DNA of 21,073 bases from Acholeplasmataceae bacterium (GCA_016934175.1 JAFGTI010000110.1:1-21073), one strand, 5' to 3'. Counted from the first letter of the stretch, positions 1 to 7,373 are shown. Program-made: numbers and translations. The notes: a model not told the origin generated them from the letters alone.

Positions 1-399
1 AAAAGGATTTAACGAATAAGCACTTAAACCTGATATCTCAGATAATATTTGTTGTGTTTGATAATATATCTTCAGTAAACCTTGAACAGTCTGAATTGGT
101 TGTAAAGGATGAATATTTGTAAATCCTGGAAGATTAGCTAATTCATCATTAATTTTTGGATTATACTTCATTGTACATGAACCCAAAGGATAGAATCCGG
201 TTTCAACACCAAAGTTTTTTTGACTGACATTGGTGTAATGACGAACAACATCAAATTCTGAGACTTCAGGAAGTTGAGCATCTTCTAAACGTAGAAGTTC
301 TTTAGGTAGTTTAATTTCAGGTAAATCCTTTTTAGTTAAACTATATCCAATGCGATTTTCTTCAGATATTTCAAAGATGAGCTTATTATAGTATTTCAT
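1..399 (-). CDS. gcvPB: Glycine dehydrogenase (decarboxylating) subunit 2, N-terminal part
   Basis: This is the first 133 residues of the P-protein beta subunit; the gene continues past the left edge. With GcvPA it forms the PLP enzyme that decarboxylates glycine and passes the aminomethyl group to lipoyl-GcvH. The translation starts MKYYNKLIFE and contains GFYPLGSCTMKYNPK around residues 68-82, the conserved N-terminal signature of GcvPB, followed by NLPGFTNIHPLQP. The PLP-binding lysine lies in the missing part. The ATG overlaps the gcvPA stop as ATGA, so the two subunits are probably translationally coupled. The identification rests on motif recall and on the gcvPA neighbour. Confidence 0.93.
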   Translation of the reverse strand, partial: MKYYNKLIFEISEENRIGYSLTKKDLPEIKLPKELLRLEDAQLPEVSEFDVVRHYTNVSQKNFGVETGFYPLGSCTMKYNPKINDELANLPGFTNIHPLQPIQTVQGLLKIYYQTQQILSEISGLSAYSLNPF

Positions 400-1709
400 C
401 GTTGTTCACCCACCTTTTTTACAAGTCTATCAATTTCATCAATAGAGCGTCGTTCTGTTACAGCAAATAATAATTTTTGATCTTTAATGTGTAGTGGACC
501 TAAAATACCATCTTCAAGTAGAGATTTTTCGAATTGTTCGACATCAAATTTTGCTTTTAAGGTGAATTCCTTGAAAAAAGGATGATTATTTACAATTTCA
601 AATTGATTTGTTTTAAGAAGTTCTTTATAAAGATAATGAGCGCCTTTCATTGATTCATTGGCAACCTCAATTAAGCCTTTTTTACCCATGGTTGCTAAAT
701 AGATAGTAACAGCTAATGCTATTAAAGATTGATTTGAACAGATGTTAGAATTTGCTTTAGCTCGTCTGATGTGTTGTTCTCTTGCCTGTAATGTTAAAAC
801 GAAAGCACGCTTTCCATCAACATCATTGGTAATACCACAAATACGACCTGGCATTTTTCTAACATATTTCATTTGTGTTGCTAAATACCCGCCATAGGCG
901 CCACCAAAAGATAAAGGAATACCAAAAGATTGAAGATCTCCACAAGCGATATCTGCTTGGTACTCACCAGGTGTTTTTAATATAGCAAGAGACTGGCCTT
1001 CTTGGTTCATGATGAATAGACTATCATTTGAATGAAGTAGATCAGCAAATCCTTGATAATTTTCTATCGTTCCATAATAATTAGGGTTTTGTACAATTAA
1101 TCCCATGGCATCATCTAAATGTGATTTGATAAAGTCAAGGTCTGTTAAGCCATTTTTTTCTGGAACAACTAGAACTTTCATTTGACGATATCTAGCATAA
1201 GCTTTAACTACTTCAATGATTCTTGGATTCATTGTTTCACTGATGAGTATTGTATTTTTTCCAGTTTGGGCATGCGCCATGAACATAGCTTCAGCAGTAG
1301 CAGTTGCTCCATCATACATTGATGCGTTTGATACTTCCATACCAGTGAGTTCACAAATCATAGATTGATATTCAAAAATATATTGCAAAGTACCTTGAGC
1401 AACCTCAGGTTGATAGGGTGTATAAGAAGTAAGGAATTCTTGACGAGAAATTAGACTTTTTACAACACTAGGTGTGTAATGATCGTAGCTGCCAGCACCT
1501 CTAAAGACAATGAGTTCATCATTTTCTTTAGAAAGTTTAAGCATATGTTTTGTTAGTAAATCGTCTGATAATGCAGATGGTATAAGATAGTGTTCTTTTA
1601 GACGTAAAGATTTAGGAATAGCGGAAAATAGATCATCAAGCGTATCAGCTTTGATGACCTTAAGCATATCCTCTATATCTTTAGGTGTATGAGGTAGGTA
1701 TTTATGCAT
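396..1709 (-). CDS. gcvPA: Glycine dehydrogenase (decarboxylating) subunit 1
   Basis: This is the alpha subunit of the split P-protein (437 aa, close to the roughly 445 aa usual for the family). It works with GcvPB in glycine decarboxylation. Visible signatures are FRGAGSYDHYTP (residues 69-80), TSYTPYQPE (94-102) and the stretch around residues 126-140 with MYDGATATAE, all typical of GcvPA. The subunit keeps the fold-type I aminotransferase layout but not the PLP lysine, which is in GcvPB. The start ATG is preceded by GAGGAG 11 bases upstream, inside the last two codons of gcvH. The gene ends in TGA overlapping the gcvPB start. Confidence 0.96.
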   Translation of the reverse strand: MHKYLPHTPKDIEDMLKVIKADTLDDLFSAIPKSLRLKEHYLIPSALSDDLLTKHMLKLSKENDELIVFRGAGSYDHYTPSVVKSLISRQEFLTSYTPYQPEVAQGTLQYIFEYQSMICELTGMEVSNASMYDGATATAEAMFMAHAQTGKNTILISETMNPRIIEVVKAYARYRQMKVLVVPEKNGLTDLDFIKSHLDDAMGLIVQNPNYYGTIENYQGFADLLHSNDSLFIMNQEGQSLAILKTPGEYQADIACGDLQSFGIPLSFGGAYGGYLATQMKYVRKMPGRICGITNDVDGKRAFVLTLQAREQHIRRAKANSNICSNQSLIALAVTIYLATMGKKGLIEVANESMKGAHYLYKELLKTNQFEIVNNHPFFKEFTLKAKFDVEQFEKSLLEDGILGPLHIKDQKLLFAVTERRSIDEIDRLVKKVGEQR

Positions 1710-1717
1710 AATAAATC

Positions 1718-2092
1718 TTACTCCTCACAGCAACTAACATATTGATCAGATGATAATAAAGATTCTAATTCTTTTTCGTCTAAAATTTCAATTTTAACTA
1801 TCCAATTTCCATATGGGTCTTCATTTAATGACTCTGGAGAATTTTCTAATTTTGTATTTACTTCAAGAATTTTGCCAGATACAGGCAAATATAGATCAGA
1901 AGCAGCTTTTACACTTTCAACTGCACCAAACATTTCACCCTTCTTGATAACAGATCCAATCTTTGGTAATTCAATAAAAACAACATCGCCTAAACTATGT
2001 TGAGCATAATCAGATATGCCCACATAACCCTCATGATTTGTGACTTTTACCCATTCGTGGCTTTCTGCATATAACAATCCTTCTAAAATCAT
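1718..2092 (-). CDS. gcvH: Glycine cleavage system H protein
   Basis: This is the lipoylated carrier of the glycine cleavage complex (124 aa). It shuttles the aminomethyl group and reducing equivalents between the P, T and L proteins. The N-terminal YAESHEWVKV and the lipoyl-domain motif GAVESVKAASD are clear, with the lipoyl-lysine at K62. A strong AGGAGG ribosome site lies 7 bases upstream of the ATG and shares bases with the gcvT stop codon TAG. The C-terminus reads SCCEE; the two Cys are unusual for the family, and the two Glu codons double as the gcvPA ribosome site. H proteins of this type may also act as lipoyl donors, which cannot be judged here. Confidence 0.96.
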   Translation of the reverse strand: MILEGLLYAESHEWVKVTNHEGYVGISDYAQHSLGDVVFIELPKIGSVIKKGEMFGAVESVKAASDLYLPVSGKILEVNTKLENSPESLNEDPYGNWIVKIEILDEKELESLLSSDQYVSCCEE

Positions 2093-2102
2093 GTGAAACC
2101 TC

Positions 2103-3176
2103 CTATTTAATATAATTTTTAATATAAAATTTTCTATTTCTTACTTTTGCCGGTACTTTATTTCTTCTAATTTGGACAGCAAGTTCGGTTCCAATTTTAG
2201 CATATTCAATATCAATCAGTGCGCAAGCAATAGGTGTATCTACATTGGGCAATAAATATCCAGTTGTAATATGACCAATCAAACGATCTTCTGCATAAAC
2301 TTCGTATCCATGACGAGGAATATTTTTTTCTAAAAGTTCAATACCAACAACTTTTCTTTTAGGATGTTCTTTATATGCGACAAGCGCATCTCTTCCGATA
2401 AAAGGTTTATCCAATTTGATTGCAAAATTAAGACCTGCTTCAACGGGATTAATAGATTCACTAATTTCATGACCATAAAGAGGAAGATTCGCTTCAAATC
2501 TCAAAGTGTCTCTTGCTCCAAGACCACAGGGTATTGCTCCAAATTTAATAGCATCATCCCAAATTTGCGCTACATATTGAGGCTGACCATAAATTTCAAA
2601 ACCATCTTCACCAGTGTATCCAGTTCGTGAAACAATAACATGTAAGTCCTGATAAGCAGTAGCAGAAAATGTCATAAATTTGAGGCTATTGACATCACTA
2701 CCAAGGATTTGGTTAATGAAATCGGCAGCTCTTGGTCCTTGTATAGCAACTTGGCTTAAATCATCTGATTTATTCTTTAAAGTAACATCAAATGATTTTG
2801 ACTGAAGAAGAACCCATTCATAATCTTTTTCCATATTTCCAGCATTGACGACTAAAAGAATTCTTTCTAGTTCAATGACATAAACTAACAAATCATCAAC
2901 AACGAATCCTTGTTCATCACACATTAAAGCATATGTGACTTTGCCAGTTTCTTCAACAACAAGATTCGTAACTAAATGGTTAACAAAACGCAATGCGTCT
3001 TTACCCTCGACAATAAACTCACCCATATGTGAAACGTCAAAAATACCCATACTGTTACGAACAGCTAAATGCTCTTCAGTTATTCCAGTATAGGATACTG
3101 GCATTTCATAGCCAGCATATTCAATCATTTTTGCGTTTAGCGATAGGTGTTTTTTGTATAATGCAGTTTTTTTCAT
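2103..3176 (-). CDS. gcvT: Aminomethyltransferase (glycine cleavage T protein)
   Basis: T protein (357 aa, usual length about 360) takes the aminomethyl group from GcvH and makes 5,10-methylene-tetrahydrofolate and ammonia. The GcvT folate-binding fold is shown by YAGYEMPVSY (residues 20-29), IFDVSHMGEF (45-54), the catalytic-aspartate region FVVDDLLVYV (91-100) and GLGARDTLRFEANLPLYGHE in the second half. It is the first gene of the minus-strand gcv operon. The start is set by AGGAG six bases upstream of the ATG. A cre-like palindrome lies directly upstream of the ribosome site. The order gcvT-gcvH-gcvPA-gcvPB is a common Firmicutes-type arrangement. Confidence 0.96.
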   Translation of the reverse strand: MKKTALYKKHLSLNAKMIEYAGYEMPVSYTGITEEHLAVRNSMGIFDVSHMGEFIVEGKDALRFVNHLVTNLVVEETGKVTYALMCDEQGFVVDDLLVYVIELERILLVVNAGNMEKDYEWVLLQSKSFDVTLKNKSDDLSQVAIQGPRAADFINQILGSDVNSLKFMTFSATAYQDLHVIVSRTGYTGEDGFEIYGQPQYVAQIWDDAIKFGAIPCGLGARDTLRFEANLPLYGHEISESINPVEAGLNFAIKLDKPFIGRDALVAYKEHPKRKVVGIELLEKNIPRHGYEVYAEDRLIGHITTGYLLPNVDTPIACALIDIEYAKIGTELAVQIRRNKVPAKVRNRKFYIKNYIK

Positions 3177-3186
3177 TATGATCTCC

Positions 3187-3200
3187 TAAAAGCGCTTTCT
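3187..3200 (-). promoter_or_regulatory. cre-like site (putative CcpA operator) at the gcv transcription start
   Basis: TAAAAGCGCTTTCT matches the catabolite-response consensus TGWAANCGNTWNCA at 12 of 14 positions and contains the perfect palindrome AAAGCGCTTT. It lies between the predicted -10 box and the gcvT ribosome site, a position that would normally give repression. No CcpA gene is in the window, so the regulator is inferred. Confidence 0.4.
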
Positions 3201-3206
3201 AAACAT

Positions 3207-3235
3207 ATTATACTATATATTTTAATAAATAAAAT
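3207..3235 (-). promoter_or_regulatory. Putative promoter of the gcv operon
   Basis: On the minus strand a perfect -10 box TATAAT (3207-3212) is followed about 7 bases later by the cre-like palindrome. The hexamer at the right distance for -35 (3230-3235, read ATTTTA) is poor, so the promoter may need help or may depend on its AT-rich upstream DNA. I found no glycine riboswitch aptamer in the short leader. Confidence 0.45.
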
Positions 3236-3269
3236 GCATATAGCAATAATTCCTTTATTTTATTAAAAT

Positions 3270-3304
3270 AAAAAAGCACCTTTTATTAAATGAATAAAAA
3301 GTGC
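3270..3304 (-). terminator. Rho-independent terminator of the 3327-3703 gene remnant
   Basis: On the minus strand a 12-bp stem (GCACTTTTTATT with AATAAAAGGTGC, one mismatch) closes a 5-base loop and is followed by TTTTTTA. It lies downstream of the TAA at 3327-3329 and upstream of the gcv promoter, so it insulates gcv from the remnant. Confidence 0.75.
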
Positions 3305-3326
3305 ATATATATATAACGATTTTTGC

Positions 3327-3703
3327 TTAAAGAAAGATAACTAAGATTAAAAGACTTGTAACAACTGATGCGAGATTCGCGATAAAAGTATAACCAATAG
3401 CACGGTATATTGAATGTTCGGTCAGAAGTTTACTATAAATCCAGAATCATTGATGTTCCAAAGGATTTCTGGAATGTTTTGACCACCTAGAATCCAATCA
3501 CTATCAATCTCACCTAATAGTTGGTCAATTTCATTTTGACTTGGAAGAATCCCTGGATATAAGAGGTCGATTACATAGTGATCTTCAACTCCTATGATAT
3601 CAACTTCTATAGAACTTTTTGGTCCCATATCAGCTCGAACATTAAAAAAAGGAGTCAACATCATGATTGTTGATATAAGAAATAAAAGACTAAATTTTTT
3701 CAT
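3327..3703 (-). pseudogene. Frameshifted/deleted gene for a secreted or membrane-anchored protein
   Basis: The intact reading frame runs from ATG at 3703 (GAGG ribosome site five bases upstream) to TGA at 3422-3424, 93 aa. It opens with a signal peptide, MKKFSLLFLI to about NVRA, then DMGPKSSIEVDIIG and YVIDLLYPG. A frame starting farther upstream exists but lacks a ribosome site. Directly after the stop, in another frame (about 3327-3437), comes SKLLTEHSIYRAIGY followed by a hydrophobic segment ending in LLILVIFL and TAA. That looks like a C-terminal membrane helix. The simplest reading is an internal deletion or frameshift that put signal peptide and membrane anchor out of frame. From memory, similar DMGPK-starting proteins in Firmicutes are longer membrane proteins of unknown function. 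A real short secreted protein remains possible. Confidence 0.5.
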
Positions 3704-3750
3704 AAAAACCTCGAGAAAGCTTTTTTTTAAGAATATCATGAAAATTCTAC

Positions 3751-3779
3751 TTTTTCTATATCAAGTTTACGAGTATAAT
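3751..3779 (+). promoter_or_regulatory. Putative promoter for the hydrolase/dehydrogenase pair
   Basis: A perfect TATAAT at 3774-3779 lies 21 bases before the start codon at 3801, with AAAGGAG between them. The -35 hexamer at 17-bp spacing (TTTTTC, 3751-3756) is weak. Confidence 0.4.
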
Positions 3780-3800
3780 AAAAACAAAGGAGTTGTTACG

Positions 3801-4595
3801 ATGCTTATTAATGATGTATTACTACATGTAAAAAGAAATGATGTAGAAAACGCTAAAGCTAGTGTGATTATCACACATGGGATTGCAGAACATTCAGGGA
3901 GATATGAAGAAATCACCTCAAAGCTAAATGATGCTGGATATTCTGTAGTTCGATATGATATTAGAGGTCATGGCCAAAGCCAAGGTAAAAGAGGATCTTT
4001 AAAATCTTATCATCAGACGATTGATGATCTACATGAATTAGTGCTAGAAGAAAAGAAATTGGATCCAAAGAAAATATTTATTTTAGGACACAGTATGGGT
4101 GCTCTTATTGTGGATATGTATGCCGTCAAGTATCACGATATAGATGGTGTAATCTCAAGTGCGGCTCCATCAAATTTCATTAAGGATGTCCTACCTTTCA
4201 GATTTATTGGTTTTAGATGGCTAGGGTGGTTACCCAAAAAGACTAATTTTGCAGATGATCAATTAGCTAGAATTAAATCAGTGGAAGAAGATTACATCAG
4301 CGATCCATTAAACCTGAAAAAGTTCTATTTTTCACTTGCTGGAAATATGTTTGTAGGTGGTGTTAGATTTTTAAATAGACATATCAATCAATTTGATGCC
4401 CCTGTTTTATTTATGCATGGTGGAACAGATAAAATTGTTCCAGTCGAATTCAGTGAAAGAATATATAATTTAGTGCCAACAAAAGATAAAAAATTATGTA
4501 TTTATCCAGAGTCATACCACGAAATCTTTAATGATTTAGATAGAGAGAAGGCATTTACGGATTTAATTAAATGGCTTAATGAACACACAAAGTAG
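3801..4595 (+). CDS. Alpha/beta hydrolase, monoacylglycerol lipase / lysophospholipase type
   Basis: A 264-aa serine hydrolase, probably cytoplasmic, acting on monoacylglycerols, lysophospholipids or related esters. The exact substrate cannot be read from sequence. Family marks are the oxyanion segment HGIAEHSGRY (residues 26-35), RYDIRGHGQS (51-60), nucleophile elbow GHSMG with Ser98, acid Asp210 in GGTDKIVP, and His240 in ESYHEIFND. A longer in-frame extension to 3594 exists, but it overlaps the divergent remnant and its promoter. The AAAGGAG eight bases before ATG 3801 decides the start. The dehydrogenase gene follows after 11 bases, so the two are probably co-transcribed, though no shared pathway is obvious. 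Confidence 0.9.
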   Translation: MLINDVLLHVKRNDVENAKASVIITHGIAEHSGRYEEITSKLNDAGYSVVRYDIRGHGQSQGKRGSLKSYHQTIDDLHELVLEEKKLDPKKIFILGHSMGALIVDMYAVKYHDIDGVISSAAPSNFIKDVLPFRFIGFRWLGWLPKKTNFADDQLARIKSVEEDYISDPLNLKKFYFSLAGNMFVGGVRFLNRHINQFDAPVLFMHGGTDKIVPVEFSERIYNLVPTKDKKLCIYPESYHEIFNDLDREKAFTDLIKWLNEHTK

Positions 4596-4606
4596 AGGAT
4601 AATGAT

Positions 4607-5458
4607 ATGAAAATAGCATTTATAGGTACTGGAGTCATGGGGAAACCAATGGCACTTCACCTTTGTGATGCAGGTCATGAAGTACATGTGTATAATAGAA
4701 CTTTTGCAAAAGCAAAAGCTTTAGAACCAAAAGCAAAAGCCTTTGATTCTATTAAAGAATGCATTAAAGATGTTGAAGTAATTATGAGTATTGTTGGATA
4801 TCCTTCTGATGTGATTGATGTCTATGATACTGTAATAGAATACGCAAAAAAAGGAACCATTTTAGTTGATATGACAACATCATCTCCCAGTTTGGCTGTT
4901 GATTTATATGAAATGGCAAAACATAAAGGGTTATCGATGTTGGATGCTCCAGTTACTGGTGGTGATTTAGGAGCAATTAAAGGAACTTTATCAATCATGG
5001 TCGGTGGTGATGAACAAGCATATCATAAAATTTTACCATTATTAAAAGTGATGGGATCTACGATAACATATATGGGAGAACCTGGATCAGGGATGCATGC
5101 AAAATTAGCGAATCAAACCGTAATCGCAGGTAATATCATAGGAATTGCTGAAGCACTAACCTATGCAAAAGATAAAAATCTTGATTTAAATAAAATGTTA
5201 GCTGTCATTACAGGTGGTTCTGCAGGTTCTTGGCAAGCAGCAAATAATGGTCCCAAAATGATTAATCATGATTATCAACCTGGTTTTTTTGTTAAACACT
5301 ACCTTAAAGATTTAAAACTTGTTCTAGAAGAAAAAGGGAATCTTAAATTAGAAGTCGTTGAAAAAGTCCAGAAAGCTTATCAAATACTTTCAGATAAAGG
5401 ATTTGCAGACTTAGGAACACAGAGTATTATTGAATTTTATCTCAAAAAAATGAGTTAA
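4607..5458 (+). CDS. NAD(P)-dependent beta-hydroxyacid dehydrogenase (3-hydroxyisobutyrate dehydrogenase family)
   Basis: A 283-aa oxidoreductase of the HIBADH/6-phosphogluconate dehydrogenase superfamily. It should interconvert a beta-hydroxyacid and its semialdehyde or keto form. The N-terminal Rossmann motif is GTGVMGKPMA (residues 8-17), the substrate loop is DAPVTGGD (113-120) and the catalytic lysine is K166 in SGMHAKLANQ. Whether it prefers 3-hydroxyisobutyrate, tartronate semialdehyde, glyoxylate or succinate semialdehyde cannot be decided by eye. A GAGG ribosome site lies 8 bases before the ATG. The gene ends just before a strong terminator shared with convergent gpmI. Confidence 0.88.
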   Translation: MKIAFIGTGVMGKPMALHLCDAGHEVHVYNRTFAKAKALEPKAKAFDSIKECIKDVEVIMSIVGYPSDVIDVYDTVIEYAKKGTILVDMTTSSPSLAVDLYEMAKHKGLSMLDAPVTGGDLGAIKGTLSIMVGGDEQAYHKILPLLKVMGSTITYMGEPGSGMHAKLANQTVIAGNIIGIAEALTYAKDKNLDLNKMLAVITGGSAGSWQAANNGPKMINHDYQPGFFVKHYLKDLKLVLEEKGNLKLEVVEKVQKAYQILSDKGFADLGTQSIIEFYLKKMS

Positions 5459-5499
5459 AGTGCTTTGATAAATAAAAATAAGTAGGTGTATTTATAAAA

Positions 5500-5529
5500 A
5501 AAGTCCTTATTCGTGTGAATAGGGACTTT
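5500..5529. terminator. Bidirectional rho-independent terminator between the dehydrogenase gene and gpmI
   Basis: A 13-bp stem (one G-U wobble) with a GTGT loop pairs AAAGTCCTTATTC with GAATAGGGACTTT. It has a T-rich tail on the plus side and a run of T on the minus side after TTTATAAA is read in reverse. It lies between two convergent gene ends (5458 and 5536) and can serve both. Confidence 0.88.
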
Positions 5530-5535
5530 GTCATT

Positions 5536-7059
5536 TTATTTTATAATTAAGCTGTGACCTGTCATTTCTTTTGGTTTCTTTAAACCTAATAGATCAAGTA
5601 ATGTAGGTGCAACATCACATAATGAACCCGTATTAACTTTGATATCTTTTTCTGTAATCAAAACAGGAACAAGATTTGTGGTATGTGCTGTATGAGGTTT
5701 TCCATCTTCACTTCTCATCTTTTCAGCATTTCCATGATCAGCGATAACAATGGCTACACCGCCAATTGAAAGAATGGCTTCAACAACTTCCTTAGTACAT
5801 TGATCAACAGTTTCAACTGCTTTTGTTGCTGCAGAAATGGATCCTGTGTGACCTACCATATCTGGATTAGCAAAGTTAAGAATCATTGTGTCAAATTCTC
5901 CAGATTTAATTGCTTCAACAGCCTTATCTTTGACCTCATATGCACTCATTTCTGGTTTAAGATCATAAGTTGCAACCTTTGGGGACTCAACTAAGATTCT
6001 CGTTGCTCCTTTAAGTGTTCTTTCTTGACCCCCATCAAAGAAGAAGGTAACATGAGCATATTTTTCAGTTTCAGCAATTCTTAATTGCTTAAGACCAGCA
6101 TCAGCAACAACCTCGCCATAAAGATTATTTAATGTTTGAAGTTCATAAGCAAGAGGTCCCTTAACAGTTTTGTTATAATGCATCATAGAGACTAAGAAAA
6201 TATCTTTTGGTGTATTTTTTGGATCAAAACTAGCTTTACCTTCAGTATGGTAAGTGTTTGCTTCACTTGGATTTGAGAATGCAGTAGCAATCCTAATTGC
6301 TCTATCAGGTCTAAAATTAGCAAATATAATTGAATCGTGATCTCCTACAAGTCCATCTTTATCAACTACAAATGGAACAATAAATTCATCAGTGACATCA
6401 GCATCATAAGATGCTTGTATTCCTGATAATGCATCTGGATATTTATGTCCAGTGCCTAAAACCATATTATCAAATGCAAGTTGGATACGATCCCAGTTAT
6501 TATCTCTATCCATTGCATAATATCTTCCAGAAACGGTTGCTACTTTCATGCCGTAATCAATTAAATCTTTTAGAAATCCTAGACCAGACATTTGAGGTGT
6601 ATCTCTGCCATCCATAAATGCATGTAGATATGGAGTAATACCTTGCGATACGGCTAAGTCATGAAGTGCCTTAATGTGTGTTGGATAAGCATGAACTCCT
6701 CCATCACTTACAAGTCCAAAGATATGTAACTTGCTTTTGTTCTTTTTCGCATGTTTGATTGCATTAAGAAAAGCATGATTCTTAAAAAATGAGCCATCTT
6801 TGATAGCAACATTGATTCTTGTGAGTGATTGATAAACCACACGTCCAGCCCCTAGATTAAGGTGTCCAACTTCACTATTGCCCATTTGTCCATCAGGTAA
6901 ACCAACATTTTCACCACTTGCTTGTAGTGTATTGTTTGGGTAATCTTTAAAAAGTTGATCTAAAAATGGTTTTTTAGCCAGTGATACAGAATTGCTATCG
7001 CTTGCTGGTGCAAGTCCATAACCATCCATAATAATTAATGCAGCAAATTTTTTTTTCAT
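5536..7059 (-). CDS. gpmI: 2,3-bisphosphoglycerate-independent phosphoglycerate mutase
   Basis: This enzyme interconverts 3- and 2-phosphoglycerate in glycolysis using two divalent metal ions (507 aa, family about 510). The alkaline-phosphatase-like core begins ALIIMDGYGLAP, with metal ligand Asp12. The phosphoserine nucleophile is Ser62 in GQMGNSEVGHLNLG. Further marks are FMDGRDTPQ, GRYYAMDRDNNWDR, ANFRPDRAIR and IADHGNAEKM near the C-terminus. The start is MKKKF at 7059, preceded by AAGGAG; a 9-codon upstream extension lacks a ribosome site and enters the promoter. The gene is monocistronic, with its own promoter and a shared terminator. Its product feeds enolase, encoded 1.5 kb away on the other strand. 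Confidence 0.97.
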   Translation of the reverse strand: MKKKFAALIIMDGYGLAPASDSNSVSLAKKPFLDQLFKDYPNNTLQASGENVGLPDGQMGNSEVGHLNLGAGRVVYQSLTRINVAIKDGSFFKNHAFLNAIKHAKKNKSKLHIFGLVSDGGVHAYPTHIKALHDLAVSQGITPYLHAFMDGRDTPQMSGLGFLKDLIDYGMKVATVSGRYYAMDRDNNWDRIQLAFDNMVLGTGHKYPDALSGIQASYDADVTDEFIVPFVVDKDGLVGDHDSIIFANFRPDRAIRIATAFSNPSEANTYHTEGKASFDPKNTPKDIFLVSMMHYNKTVKGPLAYELQTLNNLYGEVVADAGLKQLRIAETEKYAHVTFFFDGGQERTLKGATRILVESPKVATYDLKPEMSAYEVKDKAVEAIKSGEFDTMILNFANPDMVGHTGSISAATKAVETVDQCTKEVVEAILSIGGVAIVIADHGNAEKMRSEDGKPHTAHTTNLVPVLITEKDIKVNTGSLCDVAPTLLDLLGLKKPKEMTGHSLIIK

Positions 7060-7090
7060 ATTATACTCCTTCGATTGCGTTATCACCTAC

Positions 7091-7128
7091 ATTATACTTT
7101 AAAAAGTATAGAATAGCGATTTCTATAC
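7091..7128 (-). promoter_or_regulatory. gpmI promoter with two overlapping inverted repeats
   Basis: On the minus strand the -10 box is TATAAT (7091-7096). The hexamer at 17-bp spacing (TCGCTA, 7114-7119) is a poor -35. The -10 lies in TATACTT-N4-AAGTATA (7093-7110). The -35 region lies in GTATAGAA-N7-TTCTATAC (7106-7128). Both dyads are perfect and share the GTATA at 7106-7110, which looks like an operator. Confidence 0.5.
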
Positions 7129-7130
7129 AA

Positions 7131-7144
7131 AAAAAACGTTTTCA
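7131..7144. promoter_or_regulatory. cre-like site between the divergent gpmI and ribU promoters
   Basis: AAAAAACGTTTTCA matches TGWAANCGNTWNCA at 12 of 14 positions. Its centre is about 42 bp from the gpmI -10 box and about 41 bp from the ribU -10 box, an upstream activator-like position for either. CcpA binding is inferred. Confidence 0.4.
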
Positions 7145-7155
7145 AGGTTGTTGTA

Positions 7156-7183
7156 TTGTAAATTGTATAAATTGTGTTAAAAT
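7156..7183 (+). promoter_or_regulatory. Putative promoter of the FMN riboswitch-ribU operon
   Basis: A -35-like TTGTAA (7156-7161) and a -10-like TAAAAT (7178-7183) are spaced by 16 bp. Transcription would start near 7190, just before the FMN aptamer at about 7197. Other AT-rich hexamers nearby could substitute. Confidence 0.45.
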
Positions 7184-7196
7184 ATAAAAGTAATAA

Positions 7197-7307
7197 TATA
7201 CTTCGGGGCAGGGTGTAATTCCCTACCGGCGGTAAAAGTCCGCGAGCCAATAGGCAGATCTTGTGTGATTCAAGAACCGACAGTAAAGTCTGGATGGAAG
7301 AAGTAAT
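7197..7307 (+). ncRNA. FMN riboswitch aptamer (RFN element)
   Basis: The conserved RFN core is readable: CTTCGGGGCAGGGTG (7201-7215), TTCCCTACCGGCGGT (7219-7233), AGTCCGCGAGCC (7237-7248), GAACCGACAGTAAAGTCTGG (7274-7293) and GATGGAAGAAG (7293-7303). P1 pairs TACTTC (7199-7204) with GAAGTA (7300-7305). The aptamer binds flavin mononucleotide. Upstream of a riboflavin transporter it should lower expression when FMN is plentiful. The expression platform follows at 7330-7355. Confidence 0.96.
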
Positions 7308-7329
7308 GTCGATTTGACATGCCTTTTTG

Positions 7330-7355
7330 TCGCCGAAGTAATTTGGCGATTTTTT
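7330..7355 (+). terminator. Terminator of the FMN riboswitch expression platform
   Basis: An 8-bp stem, TCGCCGAA with TTTGGCGA (one G-U wobble), closes a 4-base loop and is followed by six T. Its 5' arm and loop contain GAAGTAAT (7335-7342), an exact copy of the 8 bases at 7300-7307 that form the P1 3' strand. A switch by alternative pairing is therefore plausible. The ribU ribosome site GGAGG follows at 7363-7367. Confidence 0.82.
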
Positions 7356-7373
7356 GTTACTTGGAGGTAAATT

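Noticed and set aside
2364..2630. 88-aa plus-strand frame inside gcvT
   Set aside because: Antisense shadow of a clear conserved gene, with no ribosome site or recognisable protein.
3177..3270. Possible glycine riboswitch upstream of gcvT
   Set aside because: The region is short and AT-rich and shows none of the conserved glycine aptamer blocks.
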